From positions 168,347 to 232,346 of the forward strand of contig NZ_CALPDE010000001.1 of NCBI RefSeq assembly GCF_943193185.1: a stretch of DNA of 64,000 nucleotides, written 5' to 3'. This DNA comes from Lactococcus ileimucosae (GTDB lineage: Bacteria > Bacillota > Bacilli > Lactobacillales > Streptococcaceae). Below the pieces are notes generated by a model, which was not told the DNA's origin, did not search any database, and saw nothing but the letters and a program-made list of their open reading frames with translations. Shown in pieces: positions 1-9,970 of the stretch (its first letter is position 1; the number at the start of each line of letters is the position of its first letter). A program made the position numbers and the translations under genes.

Positions 1-218
1 TTTTGATCTTGGTCAGATAAGGTAACATCAGTTTTTGTATCTTCTGTAATATCGAGGTGTACGGTATCATTGTAAATCTCAAATTTTTCTGGAGCTCGCT
101 CTTGCACTAAATTTACATCATTTGCTTGAACTACACCAACTGCTGAGGGTAAAGTTGCTGATAACAAAGTCAACCCTGAAACAGTCCCAATGATTACTTT
201 TTTGATTTTTTTGTTCAA
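1..218 (-). CDS. Secreted protein of unknown function, N-terminal part only
   Basis: Partial gene that leaves the window at base 1. It was read by hand because it uses a TTG start at 216-218, preceded by a good ribosome binding site (AAAGGAAG, about 7 bases upstream). The first residues are LNKKIKKVIIGTVSG followed by a hydrophobic run and an SAVGVVQAND cleavage region, a typical Sec signal peptide of about 33 residues. The mature start (about 40 residues seen) is acidic and polar and matches no family I recognise. It has its own promoter and is not in an operon with manA. The product is exported; nothing more can be said from this fragment. Confidence 0.7.
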   Translation of the reverse strand, partial: MNKKIKKVIIGTVSGLTLLSATLPSAVGVVQANDVNLVQERAPEKFEIYNDTVHLDITEDTKTDVTLSDQDQ

Positions 219-320
219 TAAGTTCTTCCTTTCTCAACTTTGAATTGAACTATTTTTTTCTAGCTCACTCATTTGCAAATCCCTCTTCTAAATTTTCTGC
301 TCCTTTCACGAAAAGGCTTT

Positions 321-349
321 TATCTATGTTCTTGAGAAAAGCTTAACAA
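321..349 (-). promoter_or_regulatory. Promoter of the secreted-protein gene at 1-218
   Basis: On the minus strand a -35 TTGTTA (344-349) and a -10 TAGATA (321-326) are separated by 17 bases, about 100 bases before the TTG start. Inferred from motif match only. Confidence 0.5.
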
Positions 350-442
350 GCCAACCTTAAGCAAAGCTGAATTTAACACAATATTCAGATGATTCTGAAA
401 GCCAAATATGGCATGCTTTCTTTAAAATCTAAAATTATACAT

Positions 443-466
443 AAAAAAACGTCCGTGAAGACGTTT
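443..466 (-). terminator. Rho-independent terminator of manA
   Basis: Minus-strand hairpin AAACGTC / GACGTTT with a 6-base loop, followed by a run of seven T (443-449 on the plus strand reads A7). It begins about 11 bases after the manA stop codon. Confidence 0.8.
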
Positions 467-476
467 CGCTTTTCTA

Positions 477-1433
477 TTAGTGAGAGACTGGATTACTTGC
501 AATAATTTCCATATTTCCTGAAAGTTCCCATTTATCAATGCCTGTAGGAAGAATAAAGTGGTCTCCCTTCGATAGTGGATAAGTATTGTCTGCCACAATA
601 AGTTCCCCTTGTCCCTCAAGAACTGAAACCAGCATATAGTCTGCTCTTGCTTCAAAAGCTTGTCTACCATGAATTGACCATTTGTAAACATCAAAGAAAT
701 CTGAGTTGACCAAGGTGCTTAAGTCCGCGTTTTCTCCCTTAACAACTTGAATCTTGTTTTCTGGTGTTTGGTCTCCTGGGATATGTAGCACATCAATAGA
801 CTGCTGGATGTGCAACTCACGAAGATTTCCTTGATCATCTTTGCGGTCAAAGTCATATACACGGTAAGTTGTATCACTAGATTGTTGCGTTTCCAGGATA
901 ACAATGCCCGCACCAATAGCGTGCATCGTTCCCGCGGGTACATAGAAAAAGTCTCCGGCTTTGACTTTCACTTTGCGAAGTAAGTGATCCCAGTCAGCCG
1001 ATTGAATCATTTTCTCAAGTTCTTCCCGGGATGTCGCATTATGACCATAAATGATTTCAGAATCCTCTTCTGCAGAAATGATATACCAGCATTCGGTTTT
1101 TCCGAGCTCTCCCTCATGTTTCATACCATATTCGTCATTCGGATGAACTTGGACAGAAAGCCAATCGTTAGCATCCAAAATTTTTGTCAGGAGTGGAAAG
1201 ACTTTCTCATCAGTATTACCAAAAAGTTCACGATGCTGATCAAATACCTTATCAAGCTTTTGACCAGAAAATTGACCATTTTTTATGGTTGATACACCAT
1301 GGGGGTGAGCCGAAATTGCCCAATATTCTCCAATTTTATCAGAAGGTAAATCATAGCCAAAAGTTTTAAGATGTTCTCCCCCCCAAAGTTTCTCTTGCAA
1401 TACAGAATCTAGAAATAAAGGTTCTACTGACAT
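477..1433 (-). CDS. manA: Mannose-6-phosphate isomerase, class I
   Basis: Interconverts mannose-6-phosphate and fructose-6-phosphate in the cytosol, feeding mannose from the PTS into glycolysis and supplying precursors for mannosylated polymers. The 318-residue length matches the short Firmicutes type I enzymes. The zinc site is visible: QVHPND at 95-100 gives Gln and His ligands, GKTECWY at 111-117 supplies the Glu, and the TMHAIGAG segment supplies His171. The C-terminal cupin half is intact. The ATG follows a GAGGAG ribosome binding site. It is monocistronic, with its own promoter and terminator. Family assignment is secure; the physiological role is inferred from the family. Confidence 0.96.
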   Translation of the reverse strand: MSVEPLFLDSVLQEKLWGGEHLKTFGYDLPSDKIGEYWAISAHPHGVSTIKNGQFSGQKLDKVFDQHRELFGNTDEKVFPLLTKILDANDWLSVQVHPNDEYGMKHEGELGKTECWYIISAEEDSEIIYGHNATSREELEKMIQSADWDHLLRKVKVKAGDFFYVPAGTMHAIGAGIVILETQQSSDTTYRVYDFDRKDDQGNLRELHIQQSIDVLHIPGDQTPENKIQVVKGENADLSTLVNSDFFDVYKWSIHGRQAFEARADYMLVSVLEGQGELIVADNTYPLSKGDHFILPTGIDKWELSGNMEIIASNPVSH

Positions 1434-1467
1434 TTTTTCTCCTCAATTGTTTATTATCACTTCGTTC

Positions 1468-1473
1468 ATTATA
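1468..1473 (-). promoter_or_regulatory. Promoter -10 of manA
   Basis: Perfect TATAAT on the minus strand, 34 bases upstream of the manA ATG and preceded by TATGTGC. No strong -35 is seen 17 bases further up. Confidence 0.5.
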
Positions 1474-1670
1474 GCACATATTTGGAGATTTCCGGTATCT
1501 ATATCATAGAGATAGATTGTTCTATAACTTTAGATGTACCATTTTTATGTGTCTCTCCTTCGCTAAAAAGGCTTATTTTCAAGTTAGAGTACTCTTATGA
1601 AATAGCGTAAACTAATGGACAGGATAATTTTTAAGTCTTAGGTTCTTTTATTTTTTTAAATTTTTCTCTA

Positions 1671-1708
1671 AAAAAATAAGCACTCAAAAGAACTTGAGGC
1701 TTATTTTT
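1671..1708 (-). terminator. Terminator of the rimP-rbfA operon
   Basis: Long hairpin AAAATAAGC...GCTTATTTT with an extra inner CTCAA/TTGAG helix, ending in T runs on both strands, so it may also work in the other direction. It lies 4 bases after the rbfA stop. Confidence 0.85.
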
Positions 1709-1712
1709 TGTA

Positions 1713-2069
1713 TTACTCTTCTGATTTATTCAAATTACGGAGAAGTTCGTCGATTTTTGAACCATATTCGACAGATTCATCTTTGGCAAACTTCAAATCC
1801 GGGATACGATACATGGTCATACGTTGCGCCAATTCGCGCTTAATAAGACCCGTAGCTTTTTCCAGACCTTTCTTAGCTTTTTCATTGTCACTGGCAAGAG
1901 TTGAAAGCAGACTGTAATAAACGGTAGCTTGACTCAAATCGCCAGTCACCTGAACATCTGTGATATTCACTTCTTGAACGCGGGGGTCGCGAATCTTGTG
2001 ACGTAAAATGTCATTGATTTCACGTTGAATTTCAACAGCCACACGATCACTACGGAAGGAAGTGCCCAT
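1713..2069 (-). CDS. rbfA: 30S ribosome-binding factor A
   Basis: Assists late maturation of the 30S subunit (16S rRNA 5' end processing, cold adaptation). 118 residues, the usual size for a single KH-like domain; the N-terminal [18 protein letters not shown] and the [11 protein letters not shown] segment are typical of the family. It is the last gene of the rimP-nusA-rnpM-rplGA-infB-rbfA operon, 37 bases after infB, and is followed at once by a strong terminator. Assignment rests on both sequence and the conserved gene order. Confidence 0.95.
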   Translation of the reverse strand: MGTSFRSDRVAVEIQREINDILRHKIRDPRVQEVNITDVQVTGDLSQATVYYSLLSTLASDNEKAKKGLEKATGLIKRELAQRMTMYRIPDLKFAKDESVEYGSKIDELLRNLNKSEE

Positions 2070-2106
2070 ACTTATTCTCCTTTTTTATTTTTTATAGAAA
2101 TTATCC

Positions 2107-4806
2107 TTAACGTTTAATTTCAACCATTTTATAGACTTCGAAAGTATCGTCGACAAGAATATCATTGTAGTTTTCAATCATCAGACCACCCTCTTGTGCA
2201 TTGCCAACTTCTTTCACATCATCTTTATAGTGTTTCAAGCTAGCAATAGCTCCGTCATGGATAACAACACCATCACGGATTACGCGAACGCTAGCATCAC
2301 GTTGAACTTTACCACGAATAACCATAAAGCCGGCAATAGTACCAACTTTAGAAACATTAAATGTTTCACGGACAACTGCTTCACCGATGATTTCTTCTTT
2401 GTATTCAGGATCAAGCATACCACGCATAGCTGTTTCGATTTCTTCAATAACTTTATAGATGATGCTGTGAAGACGAATATCCACATCTTCATGTTCTGCT
2501 TGCTCACGCGCGAGACCTGTTGGACGTACGTTGAAACCGATAATAATCGCATTTGAGGCTGCAGCTAGTGACACATCTGACTCACTGATAGCACCTACAG
2601 CAGCGTGAACGATATCCACTTTTACACCTTCAACATCAATTTTTTGAAGAGAGGCTGCCAAGGCTTCAGCCGTACCTTGAACGTCCGCCTTAATAATGAT
2701 ATTAACAGTCTTAACTTGTCCCTCTTTAAGAGTGTCAAAAAGATTGTCCAGACTGACACGGCGCGTGCTTTGACGTTTGATTAATTGGGCACGTTTGGCA
2801 CGTTCTTCACCGGCTGCTCGTGCAGATTTTTCATCTTCAAAAACAGCGAAGTGATCACCAGCTTGTGGTACATCAGATAAACCTGTCAATTCGACTGGCG
2901 TTGACGGTGAGGCTTCTTTGATACGGCGGCCAAGATCATTCGTCATTGTACGTACACGACCGTAAGTATTACCAACAACGATTGGGTCTTGCATATGGAG
3001 TGTCCCTTGTTGTACTAAGAGTGTTGCAATAGCGCCACGTCCTTGATCCAGACGTGCTTCAACTACTGTACCAATCGCACGTACTGTTGGGTCTGCTTTG
3101 AGTTCTTGTATTTCAGCAACAAGCAAGATGGTTTCCAAAAGGGCATCAAGGTTTTGATTGAACTTGGCTGAAATTTCAACAAACTCAGATTCCCCCCCCC
3201 AAGCTTGTGACATTACACCGTGTTCAGCCAACTCTTGAATAACACGCTGCGGGTTCGCACCTGGCTTATCGATTTTATTAATCGCAACGATGATTGGAAC
3301 TCCAGCGGCTTTTGAGTGGTTGATGGCTTCAATCGTTTGCGGCATAACACCATCATCAGCAGCAACAACCAAAATCGTAATATCTGTTACTGAGGCACCA
3401 CGTGCACGCATGCTTGTGAAAGCTTCGTGTCCAGGTGTATCCAAGAAGGTAATCTTCTTATCTCCTGCTTTGATTTGGTAGGCACCAATATGCTGTGTGA
3501 TACCTCCAGCTTCACCCTCAGTTACACGTGACTCGCGGAAACGGTCAAGCAAGGTTGTTTTACCATGATCGACGTGACCCATAATCGTAACAACTGCTGG
3601 TCGTTCCACCATCTCCTCTTCGTTCAGATAGCCTTCTTCAACAAAGAGACGTTCAATATCAGATGCATCTTCTTCAACTTTTTTAATAGGTGTAATACCA
3701 TAATCCATGAGAATCAATTCTAAGGTATCTTCGTCAAGAGATTGATTTTGATTAACCATTGTTCCCATCATGAAAAGTTTTTTGATGATTTCTGCTGGTT
3801 CACGTTTGATTGCTTTAGCGATGTCTTGAACATTCATACCTTCAGCATATTCTACTGATTCTGGTAATTCATGGAATTTACGCGTAGATACTGGAGCAGC
3901 TGATTGTTGATTTTTTCCTCGACGACCTTTTTGGTTCCAATTGGAGTTACGGGCATTACGGACTTGATTTCGGCTGTCATTAACGCGAAGTGGTCCACCT
4001 GGACGACGGCCCTCTGAAGATTTGTTATGCTCATTTTTCTTGCGCTCACGGTCTCGACGGCTATTGCTCTTAGCTGGAGTTACTGGAGCAGAGAATACTT
4101 CTGCTGAAGGGGTGCTTTCAAACTTACCTCCGCGATTTTGGTTATCATTTTTGCGGCGGTTATCGTTTTGGTTGCGTCCTTGTCCTCCACGACGGTTATC
4201 ATTACTACGGCGGTCATTTTGACGGCGTTCTTGACGGGCAGCATCTTTCTTCGCTGCTTCTTTTTTGATGTCTTCTGCACGTTTTACGACTTTGATCTGA
4301 ATCCTTGGTTTTTTATCCAATGCTTTTTTCGGTTCTTCTTTCACTGGCTCAGTAGTTTTATCTTCTTGCTTTTTCGTTGCTGGGGCTTCTGATTTTTTCT
4401 CTACTTTTGGCACGGTTTGTTCTTGTTTTACTGCTTTGGTTTCCTCTGCTTTTGGCTCAATTTTAGCTTCCGCTTCGAGTTTCGCAGCCTTTTCTGCTTC
4501 TTCTTTAGCTTTGATGCGCGCTAGGATTGCAGGGTCTTCAACAACCGCTTTCCCCGCAAATGTGCGCGGAGCATCTTCTTTTTTCTTCACAGCTTTTGAG
4601 TCCGCATTTTTCACTGAGAGTGAAGCATTTTCAGTTGTCATCACGCCTGATTTGACATGTGCAATGATTTTTTCTGCTTCGGCTTCTGTTACCGAACTTG
4701 AGTGAGCTTTAACAGCCATACCCAAAGCTTGTGCTGCTGATACAAGATCAGCATTTTTCAATCCTGTTTCTTTTGCGATTTGATTAATTCGTTTTTTATC
4801 AGACAA
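2107..4806 (-). CDS. infB: Translation initiation factor IF-2
   Basis: GTPase that places fMet-tRNA on the 30S subunit and promotes subunit joining. 899 residues. The N-terminal third has a short IF2-N motif followed by an Ala/Lys/Glu stretch and a strongly basic Arg/Asn/Gly-rich linker (about 180-310). A second IF2-N domain leads to the G domain: GHVDHGKT near residue 405, DTPGH near 459 and NKID near 510. Domains II, III and the C-terminal tRNA-binding barrel follow. A run of nine G on the coding strand encodes W-G-G-E just after the G domain motifs; the frame is intact through it. It lies 18 bases after rplGA in the nusA operon. Confidence 0.98.
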   Translation of the reverse strand: MSDKKRINQIAKETGLKNADLVSAAQALGMAVKAHSSSVTEAEAEKIIAHVKSGVMTTENASLSVKNADSKAVKKKEDAPRTFAGKAVVEDPAILARIKAKEEAEKAAKLEAEAKIEPKAEETKAVKQEQTVPKVEKKSEAPATKKQEDKTTEPVKEEPKKALDKKPRIQIKVVKRAEDIKKEAAKKDAARQERRQNDRRSNDNRRGGQGRNQNDNRRKNDNQNRGGKFESTPSAEVFSAPVTPAKSNSRRDRERKKNEHNKSSEGRRPGGPLRVNDSRNQVRNARNSNWNQKGRRGKNQQSAAPVSTRKFHELPESVEYAEGMNVQDIAKAIKREPAEIIKKLFMMGTMVNQNQSLDEDTLELILMDYGITPIKKVEEDASDIERLFVEEGYLNEEEMVERPAVVTIMGHVDHGKTTLLDRFRESRVTEGEAGGITQHIGAYQIKAGDKKITFLDTPGHEAFTSMRARGASVTDITILVVAADDGVMPQTIEAINHSKAAGVPIIVAINKIDKPGANPQRVIQELAEHGVMSQAWGGESEFVEISAKFNQNLDALLETILLVAEIQELKADPTVRAIGTVVEARLDQGRGAIATLLVQQGTLHMQDPIVVGNTYGRVRTMTNDLGRRIKEASPSTPVELTGLSDVPQAGDHFAVFEDEKSARAAGEERAKRAQLIKRQSTRRVSLDNLFDTLKEGQVKTVNIIIKADVQGTAEALAASLQKIDVEGVKVDIVHAAVGAISESDVSLAAASNAIIIGFNVRPTGLAREQAEHEDVDIRLHSIIYKVIEEIETAMRGMLDPEYKEEIIGEAVVRETFNVSKVGTIAGFMVIRGKVQRDASVRVIRDGVVIHDGAIASLKHYKDDVKEVGNAQEGGLMIENYNDILVDDTFEVYKMVEIKR

Positions 4807-4824
4807 TGTTGTCCTCCTTATTTT

Positions 4825-5130
4825 TTAGTTAGTCATAAGGCTCTCCATTTTCTTTGCAAATCCATCATCAACAATAGCTAATACCTTTCGGTTAGCTCCA
4901 ATTGCCGCTGACAGTTCATTTACTGAGAACGTTTGTAACACGCTTACCTCATAGTAACTCGATTTATCGGTGATTTTTTTGATTAAATTCTCTGAAGCAT
5001 CATGAGCGACGAAAACCAGACTTGCTCTACCCGTTTGAATGGCTTTGACTACTAGTTCTTCGCCTGTGATAACTTTTCCTGCGCGCTTGGCAAGACCGAG
5101 TAAGTTTGACATTTGTTTTGTAGTATCCAT
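4825..5130 (-). CDS. rplGA: L7Ae-family ribosomal/RNA-binding protein (YlxQ)
   Basis: 101-residue protein of the L7Ae/L30e fold, which binds kink-turn RNA. The segments NLLGLAKRAGKVITGEE and LVFVAHDASENLIKKI are characteristic of YlxQ. It sits between rnpM and infB with one base between it and rnpM, the conserved Firmicutes order. Its exact RNA target in this organism cannot be told from sequence. Confidence 0.9.
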   Translation of the reverse strand: MDTTKQMSNLLGLAKRAGKVITGEELVVKAIQTGRASLVFVAHDASENLIKKITDKSSYYEVSVLQTFSVNELSAAIGANRKVLAIVDDGFAKKMESLMTN

Positions 5131-5131
5131 A

Positions 5132-5458
5132 TTAGTCGTAATCCGGTGCTAAGTCTACCGAGTATGTAGCTCCTGCTAACTCACGGCGTGCAACTTGGTG
5201 TTCAACATAATTGATCAGTTCATCATAAAACTCATCTGCGATTTTTGTACTGAATGTACGATCAAAGACACGTCTTTTTTTGGCAAGTTGTGCTTCTTCA
5301 TTGGATAAAGCAATGTAAGCCCCTCGTCCATGTGCCTTTCCTGTCGGGTCAATAGAAATTTCCCCTTCCTTGTTAAAAGCAATGCGTAACAGGTCTCGTT
5401 TCGCGATTTGTTCACCAGATACTACTGATTTTCTCATGGGAGTTTTTCTTTGTTTCAT
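5132..5458 (-). CDS. rnpM: RNase P modulator RnpM (YlxR)
   Basis: 108-residue YlxR-family RNA-binding protein; members bind RNase P RNA and modulate its activity in Bacillus. Visible hallmarks are the early RKTPMRKSVVSGE block, the RDLLRIAF segment and the GRGAYI motif. It lies 4 bases after nusA and is translationally close to rplGA. The C-terminal tail of about 15 residues after ARREL is somewhat longer than in Bacillus. The role is from the family, not shown here. Confidence 0.9.
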   Translation of the reverse strand: MKQRKTPMRKSVVSGEQIAKRDLLRIAFNKEGEISIDPTGKAHGRGAYIALSNEEAQLAKKRRVFDRTFSTKIADEFYDELINYVEHQVARRELAGATYSVDLAPDYD

Positions 5459-5462
5459 AGGC

Positions 5463-6587
5463 TTATTCTTCGCTTGCTTCTTCTAAAACAGTTTCAGCAA
5501 CTTCCTCTGTAAATTCATCTACTTCTTCAACAAGTGCATCAAGCTCAACCATTTCTTTTTGGAAATCTTCTTCTGACTTGATGTCGATTTTACAATTGGT
5601 AACATGGGCTGCAAGACGTACGTTTTGGCCTCGTTTACCGATAGCCAATGACAATTGATCTTGAGCAACAACAGCAATTGCTGAACCATCTTCACGAATC
5701 GCCACCTGTTCGATACGTGCAGGTTTGAGCGCATTAGCAATCAGCGTTGCTTTGTCAGCATTGTATTCGATGATATCCATCTTTTCACCTGAAAGCTCAC
5801 GGATAATGCCTTGAATACGCGCACCTTTTGTACCAACCATAGTACCTATAGCATCCACATTCTCATCATGACTTTCAACGATAACTTTTGCACGATCGCC
5901 TGCATCCCGCGCAACCGATTTGATTTCCACTGTTCCATCGTAAACTTCAGGAATTTCTTTTTCAAACATGCGTTTGAGCATATCTGGTGCTGTCCGGCTA
6001 ATAAATACACGCGTACCTTTGGGAGTCAAAAGAACATCTGTCACATAGACTTTGACCTTGTCTCCAACATGATAACTTTCTTGACTGATACGATCTTTTG
6101 CTGTTAAGAGTGCATCAACGCGTCCCAAGTTAACATAAACGGCACGTGCATCAACTTTTTCAACTGTTCCTGTGATAATTTCATCTTTATAACGGCTATA
6201 CTCGTTATAGATGATTGTGCGTTCTTCTTCACGCATTTTTTGCATAATTACTTGCTTGGCCGCACCAGCTGCTGTACGTGCAAAATCTTTTGGTTTTTCT
6301 TCAAACATGATTTTGTCGCCAATTTCATAATGCGGGTTAAGTTCTTGGGCATCTTCAAGCGAAATTTCAAGACGACTGTCAAAGACTTCATCAACCACTT
6401 CACGTGTCGAATAAACATTGAAGTTCCCTTTTTTTTCATCAAAAATAACTTTTACATTTTGCGCTTGACCATATTGGCGTTTATAAGCTGCCGTGATAGC
6501 TTGCTCAATAGCTTCAATAACTATCTCTTGTTTAATGCCTTTTTCTTCTTCTAGCATTGCAAAGGCGTTAAGCATTTCCTTGCTCAT
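5463..6587 (-). CDS. nusA: Transcription termination/antitermination factor NusA
   Basis: Binds RNA polymerase and modulates pausing, termination and antitermination. 374 residues: N-terminal RNAP-binding domain (about 1-125), S1 domain (GTVEKVDARAVYVNLG onward), then KH1 and KH2 (GTKGARIQGI and GKRGQNVRLA give the two GxxG-type loops). The C-terminal tail is short and acidic with no AR repeats, as in other Firmicutes. It follows rimP by 68 bases and heads the block rnpM-rplGA-infB-rbfA. Confidence 0.97.
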   Translation of the reverse strand: MSKEMLNAFAMLEEEKGIKQEIVIEAIEQAITAAYKRQYGQAQNVKVIFDEKKGNFNVYSTREVVDEVFDSRLEISLEDAQELNPHYEIGDKIMFEEKPKDFARTAAGAAKQVIMQKMREEERTIIYNEYSRYKDEIITGTVEKVDARAVYVNLGRVDALLTAKDRISQESYHVGDKVKVYVTDVLLTPKGTRVFISRTAPDMLKRMFEKEIPEVYDGTVEIKSVARDAGDRAKVIVESHDENVDAIGTMVGTKGARIQGIIRELSGEKMDIIEYNADKATLIANALKPARIEQVAIREDGSAIAVVAQDQLSLAIGKRGQNVRLAAHVTNCKIDIKSEEDFQKEMVELDALVEEVDEFTEEVAETVLEEASEE

Positions 6588-6655
6588 TTTGCTTTTTCCT
6601 CTTTCTTGCGTTTTTTGGAAAATATTTTATTTTTTCTTTTTAGTGTCAAGACTTC

Positions 6656-7132
6656 TTAAAGCTTAACCAAAGTCGTTGCTTTTGAAATCTTATCTGCTGG
6701 AATTTCAACTGTTTTCTTACGGGCTTTGTCCATATACTCAACAGTTAAGATACTATCCTCATACTTCACCAAATCACCAACGAATTCTTTTTCGCCTTCA
6801 ATTTTTTGATAAAGCTTTACAAGAATATAGTCACCAACAGCATCTTGAAAATGCTCAGCCTTTTTAAGTGGACGTTCGGCACCAGGGCTGGCTACTTCAA
6901 GCATATAACCTTCTGCTGGGAAGGGGTCTGGTGAAATAGTATCCAGCAAGGGTGAAAGAATTTCACTTAAGTCTGCTGTATCTTGAATGGTAATTCCTCC
7001 TGCCTTGTCTACCAAGAGCCGCAAAACCATATCTCCACCAAGTTTCTCCCACTCGACATCGACAAGTTCAAACTCCTCTGGTAAGTGAGGCAAGATGAAT
7101 TCCTCCACTGTTTTCACAAGTGTTTCTGACAT
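6656..7132 (-). CDS. rimP: Ribosome maturation factor RimP
   Basis: Needed for 30S assembly (S12-linked 16S folding). 158 residues with the N-terminal [10 protein letters not shown] block, the LRLLVDK...GGITIQD block and the [10 protein letters not shown] signature, followed by the small SH3-like C-terminal domain. First gene of the nusA operon; its ATG is preceded by AGAAGGAGA-type Shine-Dalgarno sequence and a hairpin-containing leader. Confidence 0.95.
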   Translation of the reverse strand: MSETLVKTVEEFILPHLPEEFELVDVEWEKLGGDMVLRLLVDKAGGITIQDTADLSEILSPLLDTISPDPFPAEGYMLEVASPGAERPLKKAEHFQDAVGDYILVKLYQKIEGEKEFVGDLVKYEDSILTVEYMDKARKKTVEIPADKISKATTLVKL

Positions 7133-7157
7133 CTCTTCTCCTTTCAGAAAACAACAC

Positions 7158-7188
7158 AGAAAGAGCGCTCCCTCGAACGCTCCTTTCT
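7158..7188 (-). promoter_or_regulatory. Leader hairpin of the rimP-nusA operon
   Basis: AGAAAGAGCG pairs with CGCTCCTTTCT (one bulge) around a 10-base loop, inside the short 5' leader between the operon promoter and rimP. There is no long T run on the minus strand, so it is more likely a leader structure than a full terminator. NusA autoregulates its operon in some bacteria, which makes this a possible site; that link is inference. Confidence 0.45.
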
Positions 7189-7208
7189 AGTAGTTTTTAT
7201 TTAGACTT

Positions 7209-7236
7209 ATTATAACATATTTTAACGTGATGTCAA
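7209..7236 (-). promoter_or_regulatory. Promoter of the rimP-nusA-infB-rbfA operon
   Basis: Perfect consensus on the minus strand: TTGACA (7231-7236), 16 bases, TATAAT (7209-7214). Predicted start near 7202, giving a leader of about 70 bases before rimP. Confidence 0.85.
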
Positions 7237-7338
7237 GCCCCATGATTATAAAAAAATTTCCCTCGGCTATCTGCTCAAATGCTGCTCTTATTTCCATGAA
7301 ATGTACTCCATATATCTTGTGGCTCCTTCTTAAAATTC

Positions 7339-7367
7339 TTGAAAATCTGGCATTAAAGGTCTATGAT
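7339..7367 (+). promoter_or_regulatory. Promoter of lrgAB
   Basis: TTGAAA (7339-7344), 17 bases, TATGAT (7362-7367); the lrgA ribosome binding site AGGAG and ATG follow about 20 bases later. Confidence 0.7.
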
Positions 7368-7396
7368 AAAAAGAGTGTGATTTATAGGAGATTTTT

Positions 7397-7792
7397 ATGA
7401 AAATTTATTTTCAGTTACTTATTATTTTTGGTTTTTCTTTCGTGGGAGATACGCTGTCAAACAGTTTGCATCTTCCTGTTCCCGGAAGTATCTTAGGAAT
7501 GATTTTCTTATTCCTTGCACTGCAATTTAAAGTTTTAAAATTCACCGATGTAGATGAGGTTGGGAGCTTCTTAATCAATAACATGACGATTTTATTTTTA
7601 CCCGCTGGTGTAGGAATCATGGCCAAATGGTCCTTAATTTCCGACTTTTGGTGGCAAATCGCCTTGATTGTTCTCCTTGCTCTTACCGTGAATGTCTTTG
7701 TTCTGGGTCATTTGGTTCAATTTATCAAAGTCAAATATGAGGGAGATTACCTTGATCCTGAATTGTTAAAAAATAAAAGAGAGGTTCACTGA
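7397..7792 (+). CDS. lrgA: Holin-like protein LrgA/CidA
   Basis: 131-residue membrane protein with four predicted transmembrane helices, PF03788 (LrgA/CidA) type; the N-terminal LPVPGSILGMIFLFLAL block is the family hallmark. In staphylococci and streptococci these proteins modulate murein hydrolase activity, lysis, and uptake of small metabolites such as pyruvate. It is followed by lrgB with a one-base TGATG overlap, so the two are translationally coupled. It is not divergent from a LytSR two-component system here, so the regulator must be elsewhere. Confidence 0.9.
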   Translation: MKIYFQLLIIFGFSFVGDTLSNSLHLPVPGSILGMIFLFLALQFKVLKFTDVDEVGSFLINNMTILFLPAGVGIMAKWSLISDFWWQIALIVLLALTVNVFVLGHLVQFIKVKYEGDYLDPELLKNKREVH

Positions 7793-8490
7793 TGGATGCC
7801 ATTACTTCTAACCCTCTGTTTGGTCTAACCCTTACGCTCCTGATATTTATTGTTGGTGTACGTCTTAATGAAAATATACGTAAACCTTGGACAAATCCTC
7901 TGCTTTTTGCAACTCTGGTTATTATCCTGATTTTGGTTGTAGCCAAAATACCCTATGAGAATTATTACAAAGGCGGGGGCATCTTAAATGATTTGATTGG
8001 TCCTTCAACTGTTGCCTTAGGTATTCCTTTGTATAAAACCTTTCAGCTCATGAAACACCATGCACGCTCTATTTTAATCAGTATCGCTGCTGCTGCGCTT
8101 ATCAATACAGTTATTACGGCCGTATTATTAAAATTTTTCGGTTTATCAAAATTAGCTTCCTTGTCCCTCTTTCCAAAATCTGTAACCACTGCTATGGCCA
8201 TCGGCATCACTGAAAAGATGCAAGGTGTTACGACAATCACTGTTGTCGTCGTTGTCGCTACCGGAATTCTGACAAGTGTCCTTGGCGTGCCGTTGATGAA
8301 ATGCTTTAAAATTAAAGTTCCTGTTGCCCAAGGTGTTGTGCTTGGCGGCACTGGACATGCTGTTGGTACAGGAACTGCCATTGAGCTAGGAAAAGTTCAA
8401 GGTGCAATGGGAGCTTTGGCTATTGGTGTAACCGGGATTATGTATGTGATTTTCGCACCTCTAGTGGCTCATCTTATTCTTGGTTATTAA
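7792..8490 (+). CDS. lrgB: Antiholin-like / murein hydrolase regulator LrgB
   Basis: 232-residue polytopic membrane protein of the LrgB family, with about six or seven hydrophobic segments. The KSVTTAMAIGITEKMQG and GGTGHAVGTGTAIELG blocks are strongly conserved in the family. It forms the functional pair with lrgA. Transcription probably ends in the nested palindrome directly downstream. The choice between the LrgB and CidB names cannot be made from sequence alone. Confidence 0.92.
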   Translation: MDAITSNPLFGLTLTLLIFIVGVRLNENIRKPWTNPLLFATLVIILILVVAKIPYENYYKGGGILNDLIGPSTVALGIPLYKTFQLMKHHARSILISIAAAALINTVITAVLLKFFGLSKLASLSLFPKSVTTAMAIGITEKMQGVTTITVVVVVATGILTSVLGVPLMKCFKIKVPVAQGVVLGGTGHAVGTGTAIELGKVQGAMGALAIGVTGIMYVIFAPLVAHLILGY

Positions 8491-8528
8491 GTCCTACTTT
8501 CTTGAAGTTCTAAAAAATAATAAAGAAG

Positions 8529-8650
8529 CTGGGACAAAAGTCCGAATTTGGATACTATTAACCATAATCGTAAAAGTAAAATCGCTCAACCACGGCATTC
8601 TTATTTGCCGAAATCGAGCGATTTTTCATTATTTTGGACTTTTGTCCCAG
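8529..8650. terminator. Nested palindrome terminating the convergent lrgB and der transcripts
   Basis: Three nested perfect inverted repeats: a 15-bp outer arm CTGGGACAAAAGTCC (8529-8543) with its complement at 8636-8650, a 10-bp middle arm AAAATCGCTC (8578-8587 / 8616-8625), and a 5-bp inner arm CGGCA (8593-8597 / 8606-8610). The right side ends in TCTTTTTT. It can fold on either strand and lies exactly between the two converging stop codons. Confidence 0.75.
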
Positions 8651-8659
8651 TCTTTTTTA

Positions 8660-9970
8660 TTATTTACGTTTACGTGCAATCAAATGAATCGGTGTGCCTT
8701 CAAAGACAAAGGCTTTACGGATTTGATTTTCTAAGAAGCGCATATAAGAGAAATGCATCAGTTCTTCTTCATTAACGAAAACCACAAATGTTGGTGGTTT
8801 CACTGCAACTTGTGTTGCATAGAAAATCTTCAAACGTTTCCCTTTATCTGTCGGTGTTGGATTAATCGCTACTGCATCCATAATAACATCATTCAAGACA
8901 GAACTTGAAATACGAAGATTTTGTGAATGATGAATTTCCTTAATCATATCTGGAAGTTTATGGAGACGTTGACCTGTTTTAGCTGAAACATAGACAATCG
9001 GTGCATAATCAAGGAATTTAAATTTCCAGCGAATATCTTCTTCAAATTTTTTCATGGTGTAATTATCTTTTTCAAGTGTGTCCCACTTGTTGACCACGAG
9101 AAGAATTCCCTTACCTGCATCATGAGCGAAACCTGCGATACGCATGTCGTATTCACGAATTCCCTCCTCTGCATTAATAACCATAAGAACAATGTCGCTC
9201 CGGTCAATGGCACGCATGGCGCGCATCACAGAATATTTTTCTGTATTTTCGTAGATTTTCCCAGATTTACGCATCCCTGCTGTATCAATCATGAGGAACT
9301 CTTGGCCTTCAGCATCCGTAAAACTTGTATCAATCGCATCACGTGTCGTACCTGCAACAGGGCTGGCAATGACACGTTCTTCTCCAAGAATGGCATTGAT
9401 TAAACTTGATTTACCAACATTTGGTCGACCAATCAAACTGAACTTGATAACATCTGGGTTTTCTTCTTCTGTTTCTGTTGGCAGGTTTTCAATAATTGCA
9501 TCAAGAAGATCCCCTGTCCCTAAACCGTGAACAGCAGATACCGGATAAGGTTCCCCAAGTCCGAGTGAGTAGAAGTCGAAGATTTCCATACGACGCTCAG
9601 GGTTATCTACTTTATTGACAACGAGGATAATTGGTTTGTCTGTTCGATAAAGAATTTGCGCCACATGTTCGTCAGCATCTGTAATCCCTGTTTCTCCATC
9701 TACAACGGCAACGATGACATCGGCTTCTTCCATCGCAATCTCTGCTTGAGCACGGATCTGTGTCATGAAAGGCTCATCCGAAAGTTCAATCCCCCCCGTA
9801 TCAATAAGTGAGAATTTTTTGTTCAGCCACTCTCCTGTGGCATAAATACGGTCACGTGTCACTCCAGGAACATCTTCAACAATTGAGATACGCTCCCCAG
9901 CAATACGGTTAAAGATTGTTGACTTACCAACATTCGGTCGGCCAACAATAGCTACTGTAGGTAGTGTCAT
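8660..9970 (-). CDS. der: Ribosome biogenesis GTPase Der (EngA)
   Basis: Essential tandem-GTPase for 50S assembly. 436 residues with two G domains: GRPNVGKST at about 10-18 and GRPNVGKSS near 182, each followed by DTGG/DTAG and NKVD/NKWD motifs, then a KH-like C-terminal domain. Length and order are standard. It appears monocistronic; the 3' end meets lrgB in the palindrome at 8529-8650. Confidence 0.97.
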   Translation of the reverse strand: MTLPTVAIVGRPNVGKSTIFNRIAGERISIVEDVPGVTRDRIYATGEWLNKKFSLIDTGGIELSDEPFMTQIRAQAEIAMEEADVIVAVVDGETGITDADEHVAQILYRTDKPIILVVNKVDNPERRMEIFDFYSLGLGEPYPVSAVHGLGTGDLLDAIIENLPTETEEENPDVIKFSLIGRPNVGKSSLINAILGEERVIASPVAGTTRDAIDTSFTDAEGQEFLMIDTAGMRKSGKIYENTEKYSVMRAMRAIDRSDIVLMVINAEEGIREYDMRIAGFAHDAGKGILLVVNKWDTLEKDNYTMKKFEEDIRWKFKFLDYAPIVYVSAKTGQRLHKLPDMIKEIHHSQNLRISSSVLNDVIMDAVAINPTPTDKGKRLKIFYATQVAVKPPTFVVFVNEEELMHFSYMRFLENQIRKAFVFEGTPIHLIARKRK

